The notes under the pieces are model-generated. The model worked only from the letters and a program-made list of their open reading frames with translations. It made no database searches and was not told the origin of the DNA. The position numbers were made by a program, and so were the translations under genes. A stretch of DNA of 64,000 nucleotides from Helicobacter sp. MIT 99-5507 (GTDB lineage: Bacteria; Campylobacterota; Campylobacteria; Campylobacterales; Helicobacteraceae), in the NCBI RefSeq assembly GCF_003364295.1, contig NZ_NXLO01000002.1, forward strand, positions 186,001-250,000. Reading direction: 5' to 3'. The first letter of the stretch is position 1. Every line of letters begins with the position of its first letter. Below are positions 40,284-49,539 of this stretch, one piece after another.

Positions 40284-40447
40284 TAAACTTCCTTTTCTTT
40301 TAAAAAATAGTGCTTGTTTTGGTATTATGATTTTAATATTTTATCTAAAACGAAGTATTATAAAATCAAAATATAATTTACAATTTAATTCTTGTTACAT
40401 CAATAAGATATTATCATAACTATTTATAAAGATCTTGGGCAATTATT

Positions 40448-41314
40448 ATGAGATATATTTTAGTTTATGTTTTATTTATTACTCTATCGCTAGCAAATGA
40501 TACAACAAATAGCAATTCACAAATAAAAAATCAAACAAATACAGAATCTAGCAAAGATAATTATATAAATTATGAATTTCCAAGATATGATGATATAAAT
40601 ATTGCAAATAGTATATTACATAGATTATCTATACATAATGAAAATTATTTTATGCCACTCTATTATTCAATAAGCGATATAAGAAAACCATATAAACCAT
40701 ATGAAGTAAAAATGCAAATAAGTGCAAAAGTAAATTTATTTGATGATATTTTATTTGGGATTGGATTGTTTTTTGCATATACTCAAATTTCATTTTTTCA
40801 AATGTATTCTGGAGAAATCTCTGCACCTTTTAGAGATAGTGATTATATGCCCGAGCTAACATTTTATAGAGCACTAGATTGGAAATTATTTGGCGGGGAG
40901 TTCTATAATATTAGATTTGGATATTTGCATAGATCAAATGGTGAAGAAATGTTTAATAGATCAAGAGGTATTGATAGAATCGTCACTGAATTAATGTATA
41001 GAAATGGAAATTTTAGAGCAAATATAAAAGGCTGGTTTTATGTAGGATATGATCCTACAAATATTAGAAGGTATGTAGGATATAGTGATTTAAAACTTGG
41101 ATATATATTTTTAGAAAGAAATCATATTTATCTAACAATACATAATCTATTTCATAATTATAAAAATTATAAAGGCTCTTTACTCTTTGAATATAAATTT
41201 AACTTCAATATAATTAGCCTGTATTTACAATATTTTCAAGGATATGGCGATAATATATATCAATACAATATAAAATCAAAAAATATTGGCATAGGAGTGT
41301 CAATCAAACAATAA
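40448..41314 (+). CDS. pldA: Outer-membrane phospholipase A (PldA)
   Basis: A 288-residue beta-barrel phospholipase. A signal peptide covers about residues 1-16 (cleavage after SLA). The catalytic HxSNG motif is seen as H161, S163 in YLHRSNG. The third catalytic residue, Asn in E. coli OMPLA, aligns by eye with Asp176 in RGIDR, which would be unusual. H. pylori PldA affects membrane lipids and acid adaptation. Ends 15 bases inside the convergent CoA-binding gene. Confidence 0.88.
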   Translation: MRYILVYVLFITLSLANDTTNSNSQIKNQTNTESSKDNYINYEFPRYDDINIANSILHRLSIHNENYFMPLYYSISDIRKPYKPYEVKMQISAKVNLFDDILFGIGLFFAYTQISFFQMYSGEISAPFRDSDYMPELTFYRALDWKLFGGEFYNIRFGYLHRSNGEEMFNRSRGIDRIVTELMYRNGNFRANIKGWFYVGYDPTNIRRYVGYSDLKLGYIFLERNHIYLTIHNLFHNYKNYKGSLLFEYKFNFNIISLYLQYFQGYGDNIYQYNIKSKNIGIGVSIKQ

Positions 41315-41710
41315 TTTATGTTGAATTTTTATACATTCATCTTGAACAAAATAAATATTATAGGGCTTAGTTAAATATTCTACCTCATCGCTAATGATGC
41401 CTATTTGAAACCATAATGCCTTTAGATTCTTGGCATATTTTATATTATCTATAATTTCTTTTGCCACATTTAGTGCCTCTTTGCTTTTTCTAAAAACAAC
41501 CACAATATCTATATCATTTTCTTTCAAAGCATCACTTATGCTTCTATACACTTTAGAATCTAAAATATAATCCTTATCTGGATATATTGGGATTATTTTA
41601 TATCCATTATTTTTTAGATAGTTAGCAACTATATTGCTATCTTTTGTAGGATTTGGACTTAAGCCAACTATCGCAATGACATGAGAATCTTGCAAAATAT
41701 CTTTTATCAT
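41300..41710 (-). CDS. CoA-binding domain protein (YccU-like)
   Basis: A 136-residue single Rossmann-fold protein with IAIVGLSPNPTKDS near the N-terminus and LWFQIGI in the second half, as in the CoA_binding_2 family. The function is unknown. It is the last gene of the minus-strand set starting at dnaX and lies 9 bases from rpoN. Confidence 0.85.
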   Translation of the reverse strand: MIKDILQDSHVIAIVGLSPNPTKDSNIVANYLKNNGYKIIPIYPDKDYILDSKVYRSISDALKENDIDIVVVFRKSKEALNVAKEIIDNIKYAKNLKALWFQIGIISDEVEYLTKPYNIYFVQDECIKIQHKLLFD

Positions 41711-41719
41711 AAAAACTCC

Positions 41720-42976
41720 TTATAATTCCATCTCATATAGCCGTTTTCTCTCGCCTGAACTTGCTATATTTAGCTGTTTTCTATATTTTGTAATAGTTCT
41801 TCTTACCATTTTAATTTTATATTTATCCTCTACTAATTCTAGAATCTTTACATCACTAAGCGGAGATTTTTTGTTTTCACATTTAATACATTCTAAAATA
41901 AAATCTTTTATAGAAGTATTTGATGTATCATCTGTTATTGCTGCACTAAAAAAATTTTTTAGTGGATAGATTCCGCGATTGCATTCTAAATATTTATTTG
42001 AAATGGCTCGTGAAATTGTGCTTGGATTGTGTCCTAACTCTAATGCAATATCTTTTAATTTTAAAGGTTTTATATCACCACCTATAAAAAAATCATATTG
42101 ATATTCTAGGAGCATAAGCCCTATTTTTTTAATCGTGCTTTTTCGCATATTTAACGCATCTATCAAATCCCTTGCTTCTTTTAATTTTACTTTTATTGCA
42201 ATATCTTTATTATCTTTTATTTTGCTATCTACTATTATTTCTGGATAATAATCATCATTTAGATTTACTTCAAAGCCATCTATCGTGCTATTTATAAAAA
42301 TATCTGGGATGATACTTGAATCTGTAGGAAAATAATCTAATGCAGGAGGATTTTTTAGCTTTGAGATTAGATTCATAGCTTTATTGTAAAGTTTGTTATT
42401 AATATATTTTTTATGATTTTTTAAATCTCCAATAAGCCTAAATGCTAAATCATACAAATCTTTTGGCAAATCAAAATCATCTAGCTGAAAAATCATAGAT
42501 TCTACTTCATTTATCGCACCAATACCCGGTGGATCAAGCTTGCTAAAACGATTTCTAATATTTTCTACAAAACTAGATTCCACACTATATTTACTTGAAA
42601 TCTCATCTATATCTCCTTCAAAATATCCTTCATCACTTATAAAATCAATGATCTCAAATGCAATTTCTTGGCTTATTGGTGTAGGAAACAAAGGGGGTAC
42701 AATCTGGGATTCTAATACTTCATATAAGCTTTTTTTATAGATACTCAAAGCCTCTATTTTATCACTCATATTAGAAAGCGCTCTATTGTGTCTAGGCTTT
42801 TTTATTATTGGCAGATTCTGTCTTATATTGCTTTGTATATCAACAAATGGATTTTCTGCTATAAACTCACCCAAAACTTCTTCTAATTCCGTGGTAGAAC
42901 TCTGCAATATTGGAAACCAGCTCTTTAGCGTTGGGCTTAGTTTGGTTTTTAAGTTTTGGGATTGTTTTAGTTTCAT
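41720..42976 (-). CDS. rpoN: RNA polymerase sigma-54 factor RpoN
   Basis: RpoN directs transcription of middle-class flagellar genes in Helicobacter with the FlgR activator. The 418 residues include a Gln/Leu-rich activator region (about 1-45), the core-binding domain, a helix-turn-helix and the RpoN box (VRRTITKYRKQLNI from residue 391). It overlaps lptB by 4 bases. The order dnaX-tsaE-lptB-rpoN equals HP0717-HP0714. Confidence 0.95.
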   Translation of the reverse strand: MKLKQSQNLKTKLSPTLKSWFPILQSSTTELEEVLGEFIAENPFVDIQSNIRQNLPIIKKPRHNRALSNMSDKIEALSIYKKSLYEVLESQIVPPLFPTPISQEIAFEIIDFISDEGYFEGDIDEISSKYSVESSFVENIRNRFSKLDPPGIGAINEVESMIFQLDDFDLPKDLYDLAFRLIGDLKNHKKYINNKLYNKAMNLISKLKNPPALDYFPTDSSIIPDIFINSTIDGFEVNLNDDYYPEIIVDSKIKDNKDIAIKVKLKEARDLIDALNMRKSTIKKIGLMLLEYQYDFFIGGDIKPLKLKDIALELGHNPSTISRAISNKYLECNRGIYPLKNFFSAAITDDTSNTSIKDFILECIKCENKKSPLSDVKILELVEDKYKIKMVRRTITKYRKQLNIASSGERKRLYEMEL

Positions 42977-43695
42977 ACTTTAAAATTTTCGCCAAGATAG
43001 TGGATTCTAACTAATTCATTATCATATATTTCATCACTGCTTCCGCTTGCAAGCAAACTACCACTTTTGATGACATATGCCCTATCACAAACAGATAATG
43101 TCTCTCTAACATTATGGTCTGTAATAAGCACTCCTATATTTAATTCTATAAGTTTTTCTATGATATTTTGAATATCAAGGACAGCTATTGGATCAACTCC
43201 AGCAAATGGCTCATCAAGTAAAATAAATTTTGGATCTTTAATAAGTGCCCTTGCGATCTCAACTCTTCTTCGCTCTCCTCCGCTCAAAGATAATCCTTTT
43301 CGCCTTCTAATAGTAGTAATATTGAAAGCCTCAAGCATTTCTTCTATCCTCTGTGCTCTTGCTTTAGAATCTTTTATTGATACTTCTGCAGCAAATTCTA
43401 GATTCTCCTCAACACTCAAATCTCTAAAAATACTAGATTCTTGTGGCAAATATCCTATCCCTAGATTTGAACGCCTATGAAGTGATAATTTTGTAATATC
43501 CCTATCATTTAAAAACACATTTCCATTGCTTGGCACTAAAAGCCCGCAAATCATATAAAAAGTAGTTGTTTTACCTGCGCCATTTGGTCCAAGAAGTCCA
43601 ACCACCTCAGCACTATTTACTTCTAGTGATACATCATTTACAATTTTTGTTTTTTTGATAGTTTTGCTTAAGTTTTTTGCCTTTAGAGTATCCAT
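42973..43695 (-). CDS. lptB: LPS export ABC transporter ATPase LptB
   Basis: LptB powers LPS extraction by LptFG. The 240-residue ATPase has Walker A GPNGAGKTT at 36-44, the signature LSGGERRRVEIARAL, and Walker B LLDEPFAGVDP, the latter typical of LptB. Its ATG lies after tsaE with a 9-base gap and its end overlaps rpoN as ATGA. Confidence 0.95.
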   Translation of the reverse strand: MDTLKAKNLSKTIKKTKIVNDVSLEVNSAEVVGLLGPNGAGKTTTFYMICGLLVPSNGNVFLNDRDITKLSLHRRSNLGIGYLPQESSIFRDLSVEENLEFAAEVSIKDSKARAQRIEEMLEAFNITTIRRRKGLSLSGGERRRVEIARALIKDPKFILLDEPFAGVDPIAVLDIQNIIEKLIELNIGVLITDHNVRETLSVCDRAYVIKSGSLLASGSSDEIYDNELVRIHYLGENFKV

Positions 43696-43704
43696 CTATA
43701 TCCT

Positions 43705-44118
43705 TTAGCCAATCTCATAATTTCTTGTTTGTAGGTTTTTATCTATTTTTATAGTGATGATATTAGAAAATGCCTCTTGTAATATTTCTTTTAAATTATC
43801 ATCTGCCCATTCAACAAAATGGATTCCATTATTTGATAGCAAATCTAAGATTCCAAGATTTAATAAATCACTCATTTCTCTATTATACAAATCATAATGA
43901 AATATTTTATCATCATACTCATGTAGTAAGCTAAATGTAGGTGATGTTACAATATCTTTTATATTGCAAAATTTTGCATATTCTTTTACTAAGCTAGTTT
44001 TACCCGCACCAATATCACCATATAATAAAAATATAATATGCTCTTTATCCTTAGATATTTCATCAATTTTAAAACAAATTTTTATCAAATTATTTAAATC
44101 TATATCACTAAATAGCAT
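43705..44118 (-). CDS. tsaE: tRNA threonylcarbamoyladenosine synthesis ATPase TsaE
   Basis: TsaE is needed for t6A formation on tRNA with TsaB and TsaD. The 137 residues show the P-loop GDIGAGKTS at 34-42, TSPTFSLLHEY and HYDLYN. It starts immediately after the dnaX stop with no gap. Confidence 0.93.
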   Translation of the reverse strand: MLFSDIDLNNLIKICFKIDEISKDKEHIIFLLYGDIGAGKTSLVKEYAKFCNIKDIVTSPTFSLLHEYDDKIFHYDLYNREMSDLLNLGILDLLSNNGIHFVEWADDNLKEILQEAFSNIITIKIDKNLQTRNYEIG

Positions 44119-45648
44119 TTATTTCTCTTTATTATTTATAATTTTCTTATCAACAATCCCAAAAATATTTTCTATGTCTCTTATTATTTCTGGCTCTTTT
44201 GGTTTTTGCTCTTCTTTATTTTGCTTTGGGGTTACAATTTTTGTATTTTTACCAAAAACTTCATACACAAGCTCCACAATCACACTAAAAAACTGCCTTA
44301 ATTTATTTTTTTCTTCGCCATCTGCTTTGCTATTCCAAGTAAGTATAGAATCTTTAAAATCAACAAATTCTATATTTTTTTTAAATAATTCTCCTAGTTC
44401 ATAATTACGATTATAAATCTTATCTACTAATTGTTCAAATTGCGACTTTGGTGAAAGTAGATTTGTAGAATCTTTAATAGAATCTTTTGGATCTTTAATA
44501 GAATCTTGCACAGAATCTTTTATGGGATTTGAAGAATTATTAGAATCTGTATTGATATCATTTTTGATTGCTTCATTATTAAAGCTAATAACTTCTCTTT
44601 CAATCTTTGCTATGATTTTATTTATCTCATCAATATTTAGAGCTTCTTTTAATTTTAATGTTGTCAAAAGCAAAACAAATGAAGATTCTGCATTTTGAAA
44701 AAGCATATTTTTAGCATCACCTAGAATCCTAAAAAATCTATCAATAACAATCAAGCTATATCTAGAATCCTTGCTTAACATTCTATATTTTAAAAATATA
44801 ATCATCTCATCGATAATATTTTCTACTTCATAAGATTCAAACTCTTTTAGTATAGATTCTATCTTGGAATCATTTTTTGATAATATGGAGTTAAAAAAAT
44901 CTTCTATCACACTTGGATTTAATGCACCAAGCATGCTTGATACGCTCTCTAATGTAACATTTTCTTTAGAAAATATGATAGATTGTTCAAGTAAAGTCAG
45001 TGCATCGCGCAAGCTTCCACCACAATTCCTAGATAATAAATCTATTGCTTCATCTTCAAATTTCACATTTTCTAAGCCCAAGATTCTCTTTAGATGCGTA
45101 GAAATGCTATTTTGTGGAATCTTTTTAAATCTAAAATGCTGCGTCCTGCTTAAAATAGTTGGTGGCAATTTCAACGGATCGGTTGTAGCAAGTATAAATT
45201 TTACATATTCTGGTGGCTCTTCAAGTGTTTTTAAAAGTGCATTAAAAGCTTCTTTTGTAAGCATATGAACTTCATCAATAATAAAAATCTTAAATCTAGA
45301 ATATGCAGGTTTATATTGAATTTGTTCTATTAAGTCTTTTATATCATCAATTGACCTAGATGATGCCGCATCCATTTCAATAATATCCATATGTGTATTA
45401 TTTAATGAACTTTTGCAAGAGGGGCATTCTCCACAAGGCACGCTTGTTGGAAATTTTTCACATTCTAGCGCTCTAGCAAAGATTCTAGCACTTGATGTTT
45501 TACCACTTCCCCTAAGCCCAGAAAATAAATATGCATGTGAAACTTTGTTTAAATCAAGTGCTAGTGATAAAGTTTGTGAAATAGAATCTTGACCTATCAA
45601 ATCACTAAATTTTAATGGACGATATTTAAGTGATAATGCTTTTGACAT
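44119..45648 (-). CDS. dnaX: DNA polymerase III subunit tau/gamma
   Basis: DnaX is the clamp-loader ATPase. The 509 residues contain the Walker A region GLRGSGKTS at 44-52, a zinc module with C63, C72, C75 and C78, DEVHML Walker B and the TILSRTQHFRFK sensor stretch. A Ser/Lys/Asp-rich linker around 365-400 contains repeats of DSIKDP type before the C-terminal domain. No clear programmed frameshift signal was found. Confidence 0.96.
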   Translation of the reverse strand: MSKALSLKYRPLKFSDLIGQDSISQTLSLALDLNKVSHAYLFSGLRGSGKTSSARIFARALECEKFPTSVPCGECPSCKSSLNNTHMDIIEMDAASSRSIDDIKDLIEQIQYKPAYSRFKIFIIDEVHMLTKEAFNALLKTLEEPPEYVKFILATTDPLKLPPTILSRTQHFRFKKIPQNSISTHLKRILGLENVKFEDEAIDLLSRNCGGSLRDALTLLEQSIIFSKENVTLESVSSMLGALNPSVIEDFFNSILSKNDSKIESILKEFESYEVENIIDEMIIFLKYRMLSKDSRYSLIVIDRFFRILGDAKNMLFQNAESSFVLLLTTLKLKEALNIDEINKIIAKIEREVISFNNEAIKNDINTDSNNSSNPIKDSVQDSIKDPKDSIKDSTNLLSPKSQFEQLVDKIYNRNYELGELFKKNIEFVDFKDSILTWNSKADGEEKNKLRQFFSVIVELVYEVFGKNTKIVTPKQNKEEQKPKEPEIIRDIENIFGIVDKKIINNKEK

Positions 45649-45717
45649 TTTTACCCTTTAGGTTTTATGGATTTTTAATTTTAAGCTTTTTAAGCTTTAT
45701 TTACGCTATTTTTTTAA

Positions 45718-45723
45718 TATAAT
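45718..45723 (+). promoter_or_regulatory. -10 element (TATAAT) upstream of ilvB
   Basis: TATAAT follows a T-rich stretch and lies 36 bases before the ilvB ATG. Confidence 0.45.
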
Positions 45724-45758
45724 CATAAACTATTTAATCTTACTAAAAGGAAATAGAT

Positions 45759-47456
45759 ATGCCTGTTGCAACTACAAATAAAATGACAGGTGCCAAAATG
45801 GTTATGGAGGCATTTAAAGAAGAAAGGGTTGAGGTTGTTTTTGGTTACCCTGGGGGAGCTGTATTATTTATTTATGATGAAATATATAAGCAAAATTATT
45901 TTAACCATATTTTAACAAGACATGAACAAGCCGCATTGCACGCTGCCGATGGATATGCAAGAGCTAGCGGAAAAGTCGGCGTAGCAATCATTACAAGCGG
46001 ACCAGGATTTACAAATGCAGTAACAGGAATAGCAACAGCTTATACAGATTCTGTGCCACTTGTAGTTATTAGCGGACAAGTGCCAATTACTCAAATCGGC
46101 ACAGACGCATTTCAAGAAATTGATGCTGTTGGCATCTCTCGTCCATGCACAAAACATAATTATCTTGTAAAAAATATAAAAGAACTACCTAGAATCTTAA
46201 AAGAAGCATTTTATATTGCAAGAAGTGGGCGTCCTGGTCCTGTGCTAATTGACTTGCCAAAAGATATTAGTGCGACTTTAGGAGAGTTTGATTATCCAAA
46301 AGATATTAGGCTAGTTACTTATAAACCCACTATGAAAGGCAATGCAAGGCAGATTACAAAGCTAAAAGATGCAATAAATGATTCAAAAAAACCTCTATTT
46401 TATATAGGTGGCGGTGCAGTAATTTCAAATGCTTATAGCGAGATTAGAGAATTAATAAAGCTGACAAACATACCTGCCATAGAAACATTAATGGCTAGGG
46501 GTATATGCGGTGATACAAATCCTTTATTTTTTGGTATGGCTGGAATGCATGGCAGTTATGCCTCAAATATGGCTATTAGTGAGTGCGATTTATTAATATC
46601 ACTTGGAGCTAGATTTGATGATAGAATCACAGGAAAACTAAGTGAATTTGCAAAAAACGCAAAAATAGCACATATTGATATAGATCCAAGCTCTATTAGT
46701 AAGATTGTTAATGCAAATTATCCAATAGTTGGCGATTTAAAAAATGTTATTAAAGAACTGCTAAATATTTTAGGAGATTATGATAAAACAAAAACAAAAA
46801 AATGGCTAGAAACTTTAGAATCCTATAAGAAAAAACACCATTTTTGCTATCAAGATTCAGATAAGATACTAAAACCTCAATGGGTTATTGAAAAAATAGC
46901 ACAGATGACAGATGCAAATGCAATCATCTCTACAGATGTCGGGCAACATCAAATGTGGGTGGCACAATTTTATAAATTTATGCAACCAAGAGAGTTTCTA
47001 ACAAGTGGTGGGCTTGGGACTATGGGATTTGGACTTCCAGCTGCAATTGGCGCAAAAATCGCACAAAAGAAAAAATATTCAATTAATATTTCAGGCGATG
47101 GCTCTATTATGATGAATATTCAAGAGCTAATAACTTGCATTCAAAGTGGGATTCCAGTCATAAATGTTATATTAAACAATAATTATTTAGGCATGGTTAG
47201 GCAGTGGCAAACATTTTTCTATGAAAAGAGATATTCAAATGTAGATCTTACATGCCAACCAAATTTTGTGAAATTAGTAGAATCTTTTGGTGGAATAGGC
47301 TTTGAGGTAAAAACAAAAAAAGAATTTGAAAAAGCACTAAAAGAAGCAATGAATAGCAACAAAGTATCTTTACTTGATGTAAAAATCGATAGAATGGAAT
47401 CTGTATTTCCTATGGTGCCAAGTGGTGGAGCAATATATAATATGATGTTAAATTAA
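45759..47456 (+). CDS. ilvB: Acetolactate synthase large (catalytic) subunit
   Basis: This thiamine diphosphate enzyme condenses pyruvate to acetolactate in branched-chain amino acid synthesis. The 565 residues show the catalytic Glu56 in RHEQAALHAADG, the cofactor motif GDGSIMMNIQE with NNNYLG, and GGLGTMGFGLPAAIGAK. AAAAGGA precedes the ATG. H. pylori lacks a full branched-chain pathway, so this supports a non-pylori species. Confidence 0.96.
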   Translation: MPVATTNKMTGAKMVMEAFKEERVEVVFGYPGGAVLFIYDEIYKQNYFNHILTRHEQAALHAADGYARASGKVGVAIITSGPGFTNAVTGIATAYTDSVPLVVISGQVPITQIGTDAFQEIDAVGISRPCTKHNYLVKNIKELPRILKEAFYIARSGRPGPVLIDLPKDISATLGEFDYPKDIRLVTYKPTMKGNARQITKLKDAINDSKKPLFYIGGGAVISNAYSEIRELIKLTNIPAIETLMARGICGDTNPLFFGMAGMHGSYASNMAISECDLLISLGARFDDRITGKLSEFAKNAKIAHIDIDPSSISKIVNANYPIVGDLKNVIKELLNILGDYDKTKTKKWLETLESYKKKHHFCYQDSDKILKPQWVIEKIAQMTDANAIISTDVGQHQMWVAQFYKFMQPREFLTSGGLGTMGFGLPAAIGAKIAQKKKYSINISGDGSIMMNIQELITCIQSGIPVINVILNNNYLGMVRQWQTFFYEKRYSNVDLTCQPNFVKLVESFGGIGFEVKTKKEFEKALKEAMNSNKVSLLDVKIDRMESVFPMVPSGGAIYNMMLN

Positions 47457-47467
47457 TGGGGTTAATT

Positions 47468-47938
47468 ATGAAAAAACGAAGAATTATATCTGTAACTGTT
47501 CTTAATGAACATAGTGTTTTATCTCGTATTTCAGGATTGTTTGCAGGTAGAGGATATAATATAGAATCTCTAACGGTTGCTCCCTTGCAAAATAGTGAAT
47601 TATCAAGAATTACAATAGTTACAAGCGGTGATGAAAAAGTATTTGAACAAATAGTAAAACAACTACACAAGCTAATACCAGTTTTAAGTGTTATTGAAGA
47701 TGAAGACTTGATCGAAAAAGAAACAATTCTTGCAAAAATACCTATAGATCAATCAATTAGCGATATTGATGCATTATGTAAAGCATACAATGGAGGTATA
47801 GCAAATGCAAATGATAAATACATCATACTAACAATTACAGATAATCCAAATCGCATTGATTGCTTTATCAAAGCAATAAAACAATTTAAACCAAAAGAAA
47901 TAATAAGAAGCGGGGTAATAGCAATTGAACAACATTAA
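47468..47938 (+). CDS. ilvH: Acetolactate synthase small (regulatory) subunit
   Basis: The regulatory subunit mediates feedback inhibition by valine. It has an N-terminal ACT domain (SVLSRISGLFAGRGYNIESLTVAP) and a second ACT-like half. Alignment with IlvH favours the ATG at 47468; an earlier ATG at 47456 overlaps the ilvB stop as TAATG and would add four residues. Both subunits are coupled. Confidence 0.93.
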   Translation: MKKRRIISVTVLNEHSVLSRISGLFAGRGYNIESLTVAPLQNSELSRITIVTSGDEKVFEQIVKQLHKLIPVLSVIEDEDLIEKETILAKIPIDQSISDIDALCKAYNGGIANANDKYIILTITDNPNRIDCFIKAIKQFKPKEIIRSGVIAIEQH

Positions 47939-47955
47939 ATCTAAAGAGGTTTTAA

Positions 47956-48903
47956 ATGAGATTGTATGAAATATTAGAAAAACTAAATATAGATTCAAAT
48001 GAAATAAAAGATTTTGATGTCTTATCTTTGATGCCCCCACAATATGCAACAAAAAATGATATAAGCTATATAAATGATGATAAATATATTTCATCTATAA
48101 AGCAGTGCAAAGCTGGAGTGATATTTGTAGATATAAAACACAAAGATAAGAATCTTGGTGAAAATATCATCTTTGTCAAAAATCCATATTTAGTATTTGC
48201 AAATATAACTCATTTTTTTCAATCTAATCAAATTAAAAACTTAGAATCCTGCAAAAAAGAATATAGTGATACAAAAATCTATGGTGGTGCGTTTATCGGA
48301 GAAAATGTCCAAATTGGGAAAAATTGCATCATCATGCCAAATGCTGTAATTTGTGATAATGTCAAAATTGGCAATAATGTCAAAATCTATCCAAATGTAA
48401 CAATCTATAAAGATTGCATAATTGGTAATAATGTCAATATTCATGCAGGAAGTGTAATAGGTTCTGATGGTTTTGGATATGCACATACTAGTGATGGAGA
48501 GCATATAAAAATAGAGCATTTAGGAAATGTGATCATAGAAGATGATGTAGAAATTGGTGCAAATACTACAATAGACAGGGCTGTATTAAATAGCACGATA
48601 ATAAAAAAAGGTGCAAAAATAGATAATCTAGTCCAAATAGGACATAATTGTGTGATAGGCGAATATACGATTTTAGTATCACAAGTTGGTTTTGCAGGAA
48701 GCACTACAACAGGAAGAAATGTAGTTTGTGGCGGTCAAGTAGGTACAGGTGGGCATATTCATATTGGAGATTTTGTCCAAGTTGCAGGCAGAGGTGCTGT
48801 ATCAAAAAATCTACCACCAAATACAAAATGGGGTGGGCACCCGATAATGGAACTAAAAACATGGCAAAAACTACAAGTAAAAATAAGGAATCTATTAAAA
48901 TAA
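47956..48903 (+). CDS. lpxD: UDP-3-O-acylglucosamine N-acyltransferase
   Basis: LpxD adds the second hydroxyacyl chain in lipid A synthesis. The 315 residues have an N-terminal uridine-binding domain, a left-handed beta helix of hexapeptide repeats (from about residue 105), the catalytic His in QIGHNCVIG, and the C-terminal helical extension. GAGG precedes the ATG. Confidence 0.95.
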   Translation: MRLYEILEKLNIDSNEIKDFDVLSLMPPQYATKNDISYINDDKYISSIKQCKAGVIFVDIKHKDKNLGENIIFVKNPYLVFANITHFFQSNQIKNLESCKKEYSDTKIYGGAFIGENVQIGKNCIIMPNAVICDNVKIGNNVKIYPNVTIYKDCIIGNNVNIHAGSVIGSDGFGYAHTSDGEHIKIEHLGNVIIEDDVEIGANTTIDRAVLNSTIIKKGAKIDNLVQIGHNCVIGEYTILVSQVGFAGSTTTGRNVVCGGQVGTGGHIHIGDFVQVAGRGAVSKNLPPNTKWGGHPIMELKTWQKLQVKIRNLLK

Positions 48904-48905
48904 TC

Positions 48906-49448
48906 TTATTTAAACAGATTCAATAAATCACCTTTTACATCACTATAATCATTAATATTATTTGCCTCATCATCTTGCTCGCTTAAAGATTTACTTATTT
49001 GAGATTGAAGCATATTTAACTCATTTATTTTAGTAATACAATATTCATAAATATCATCATTTAGATAATTAAGCGGACTAGAGACATCAAGGCTAAATTG
49101 CTTCCCATTTATGGCACAAGATAATTCCACATCAAATAATTCAATGCCCATAAATTTTGCATTATCGACTAAATGTTTGATACTTGATAGATAATTGTTT
49201 CTTTCTGTCTGTAAATTTAATGTATCAGATTCTGTGCTTAATAAATCATCAATCCATTGAATCTTTTCAAATATATCTTTAATCTTAGTTAGGTTTAGGC
49301 TTATAGTTTGAATTGCACCAACAAATTCATTGATACCCTTCATTGTTTCGCCAAAATTATAGATTTGATTTTTTGTAATATTGCAATCAACTTCTTTTAT
49401 GCCACATAAATGCTTTTTAAATGTAGCTAATATATCATTATCATTCAT
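48906..49448 (-). CDS. FliS co-chaperone-like protein (HP1076 homologue)
   Basis: A mostly helical, roughly 180-residue protein next to, and divergent from, csd4, the HP1075-HP1076 arrangement. HP1076 is a FliS-interacting co-chaperone in flagellin export. GGAG lies 6 bases before the ATG at 49448; an upstream ATG at 49460 lacks such a site. Assignment relies on position and general flagellin-like composition (ERNNYLSSIKHLVDNAKFMG), so it is tentative. Confidence 0.65.
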   Translation of the reverse strand: MNDNDILATFKKHLCGIKEVDCNITKNQIYNFGETMKGINEFVGAIQTISLNLTKIKDIFEKIQWIDDLLSTESDTLNLQTERNNYLSSIKHLVDNAKFMGIELFDVELSCAINGKQFSLDVSSPLNYLNDDIYEYCITKINELNMLQSQISKSLSEQDDEANNINDYSDVKGDLLNLFK

Positions 49449-49503
49449 TTTTTGCTCCATTATTTTGCCCTAATTCAAGCATATTTTATTCCATTTTATC
49501 TGC

Positions 49504-49509
49504 TATAAT
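49504..49509 (+). promoter_or_regulatory. -10 element (TATAAT) upstream of csd4
   Basis: TATAAT lies 30 bases before the proposed TTG start of csd4 in the 91-base divergent region. Confidence 0.4.
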
Positions 49510-49539
49510 TATTAGCATTTTATATTGTGGTGGTAATTT

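Noticed and set aside
40284-40447. glmS ribozyme upstream of glmS
   Set aside because: The leader is only AT-rich sequence with no ribozyme core; glmS ribozymes belong mainly to Gram-positive bacteria.
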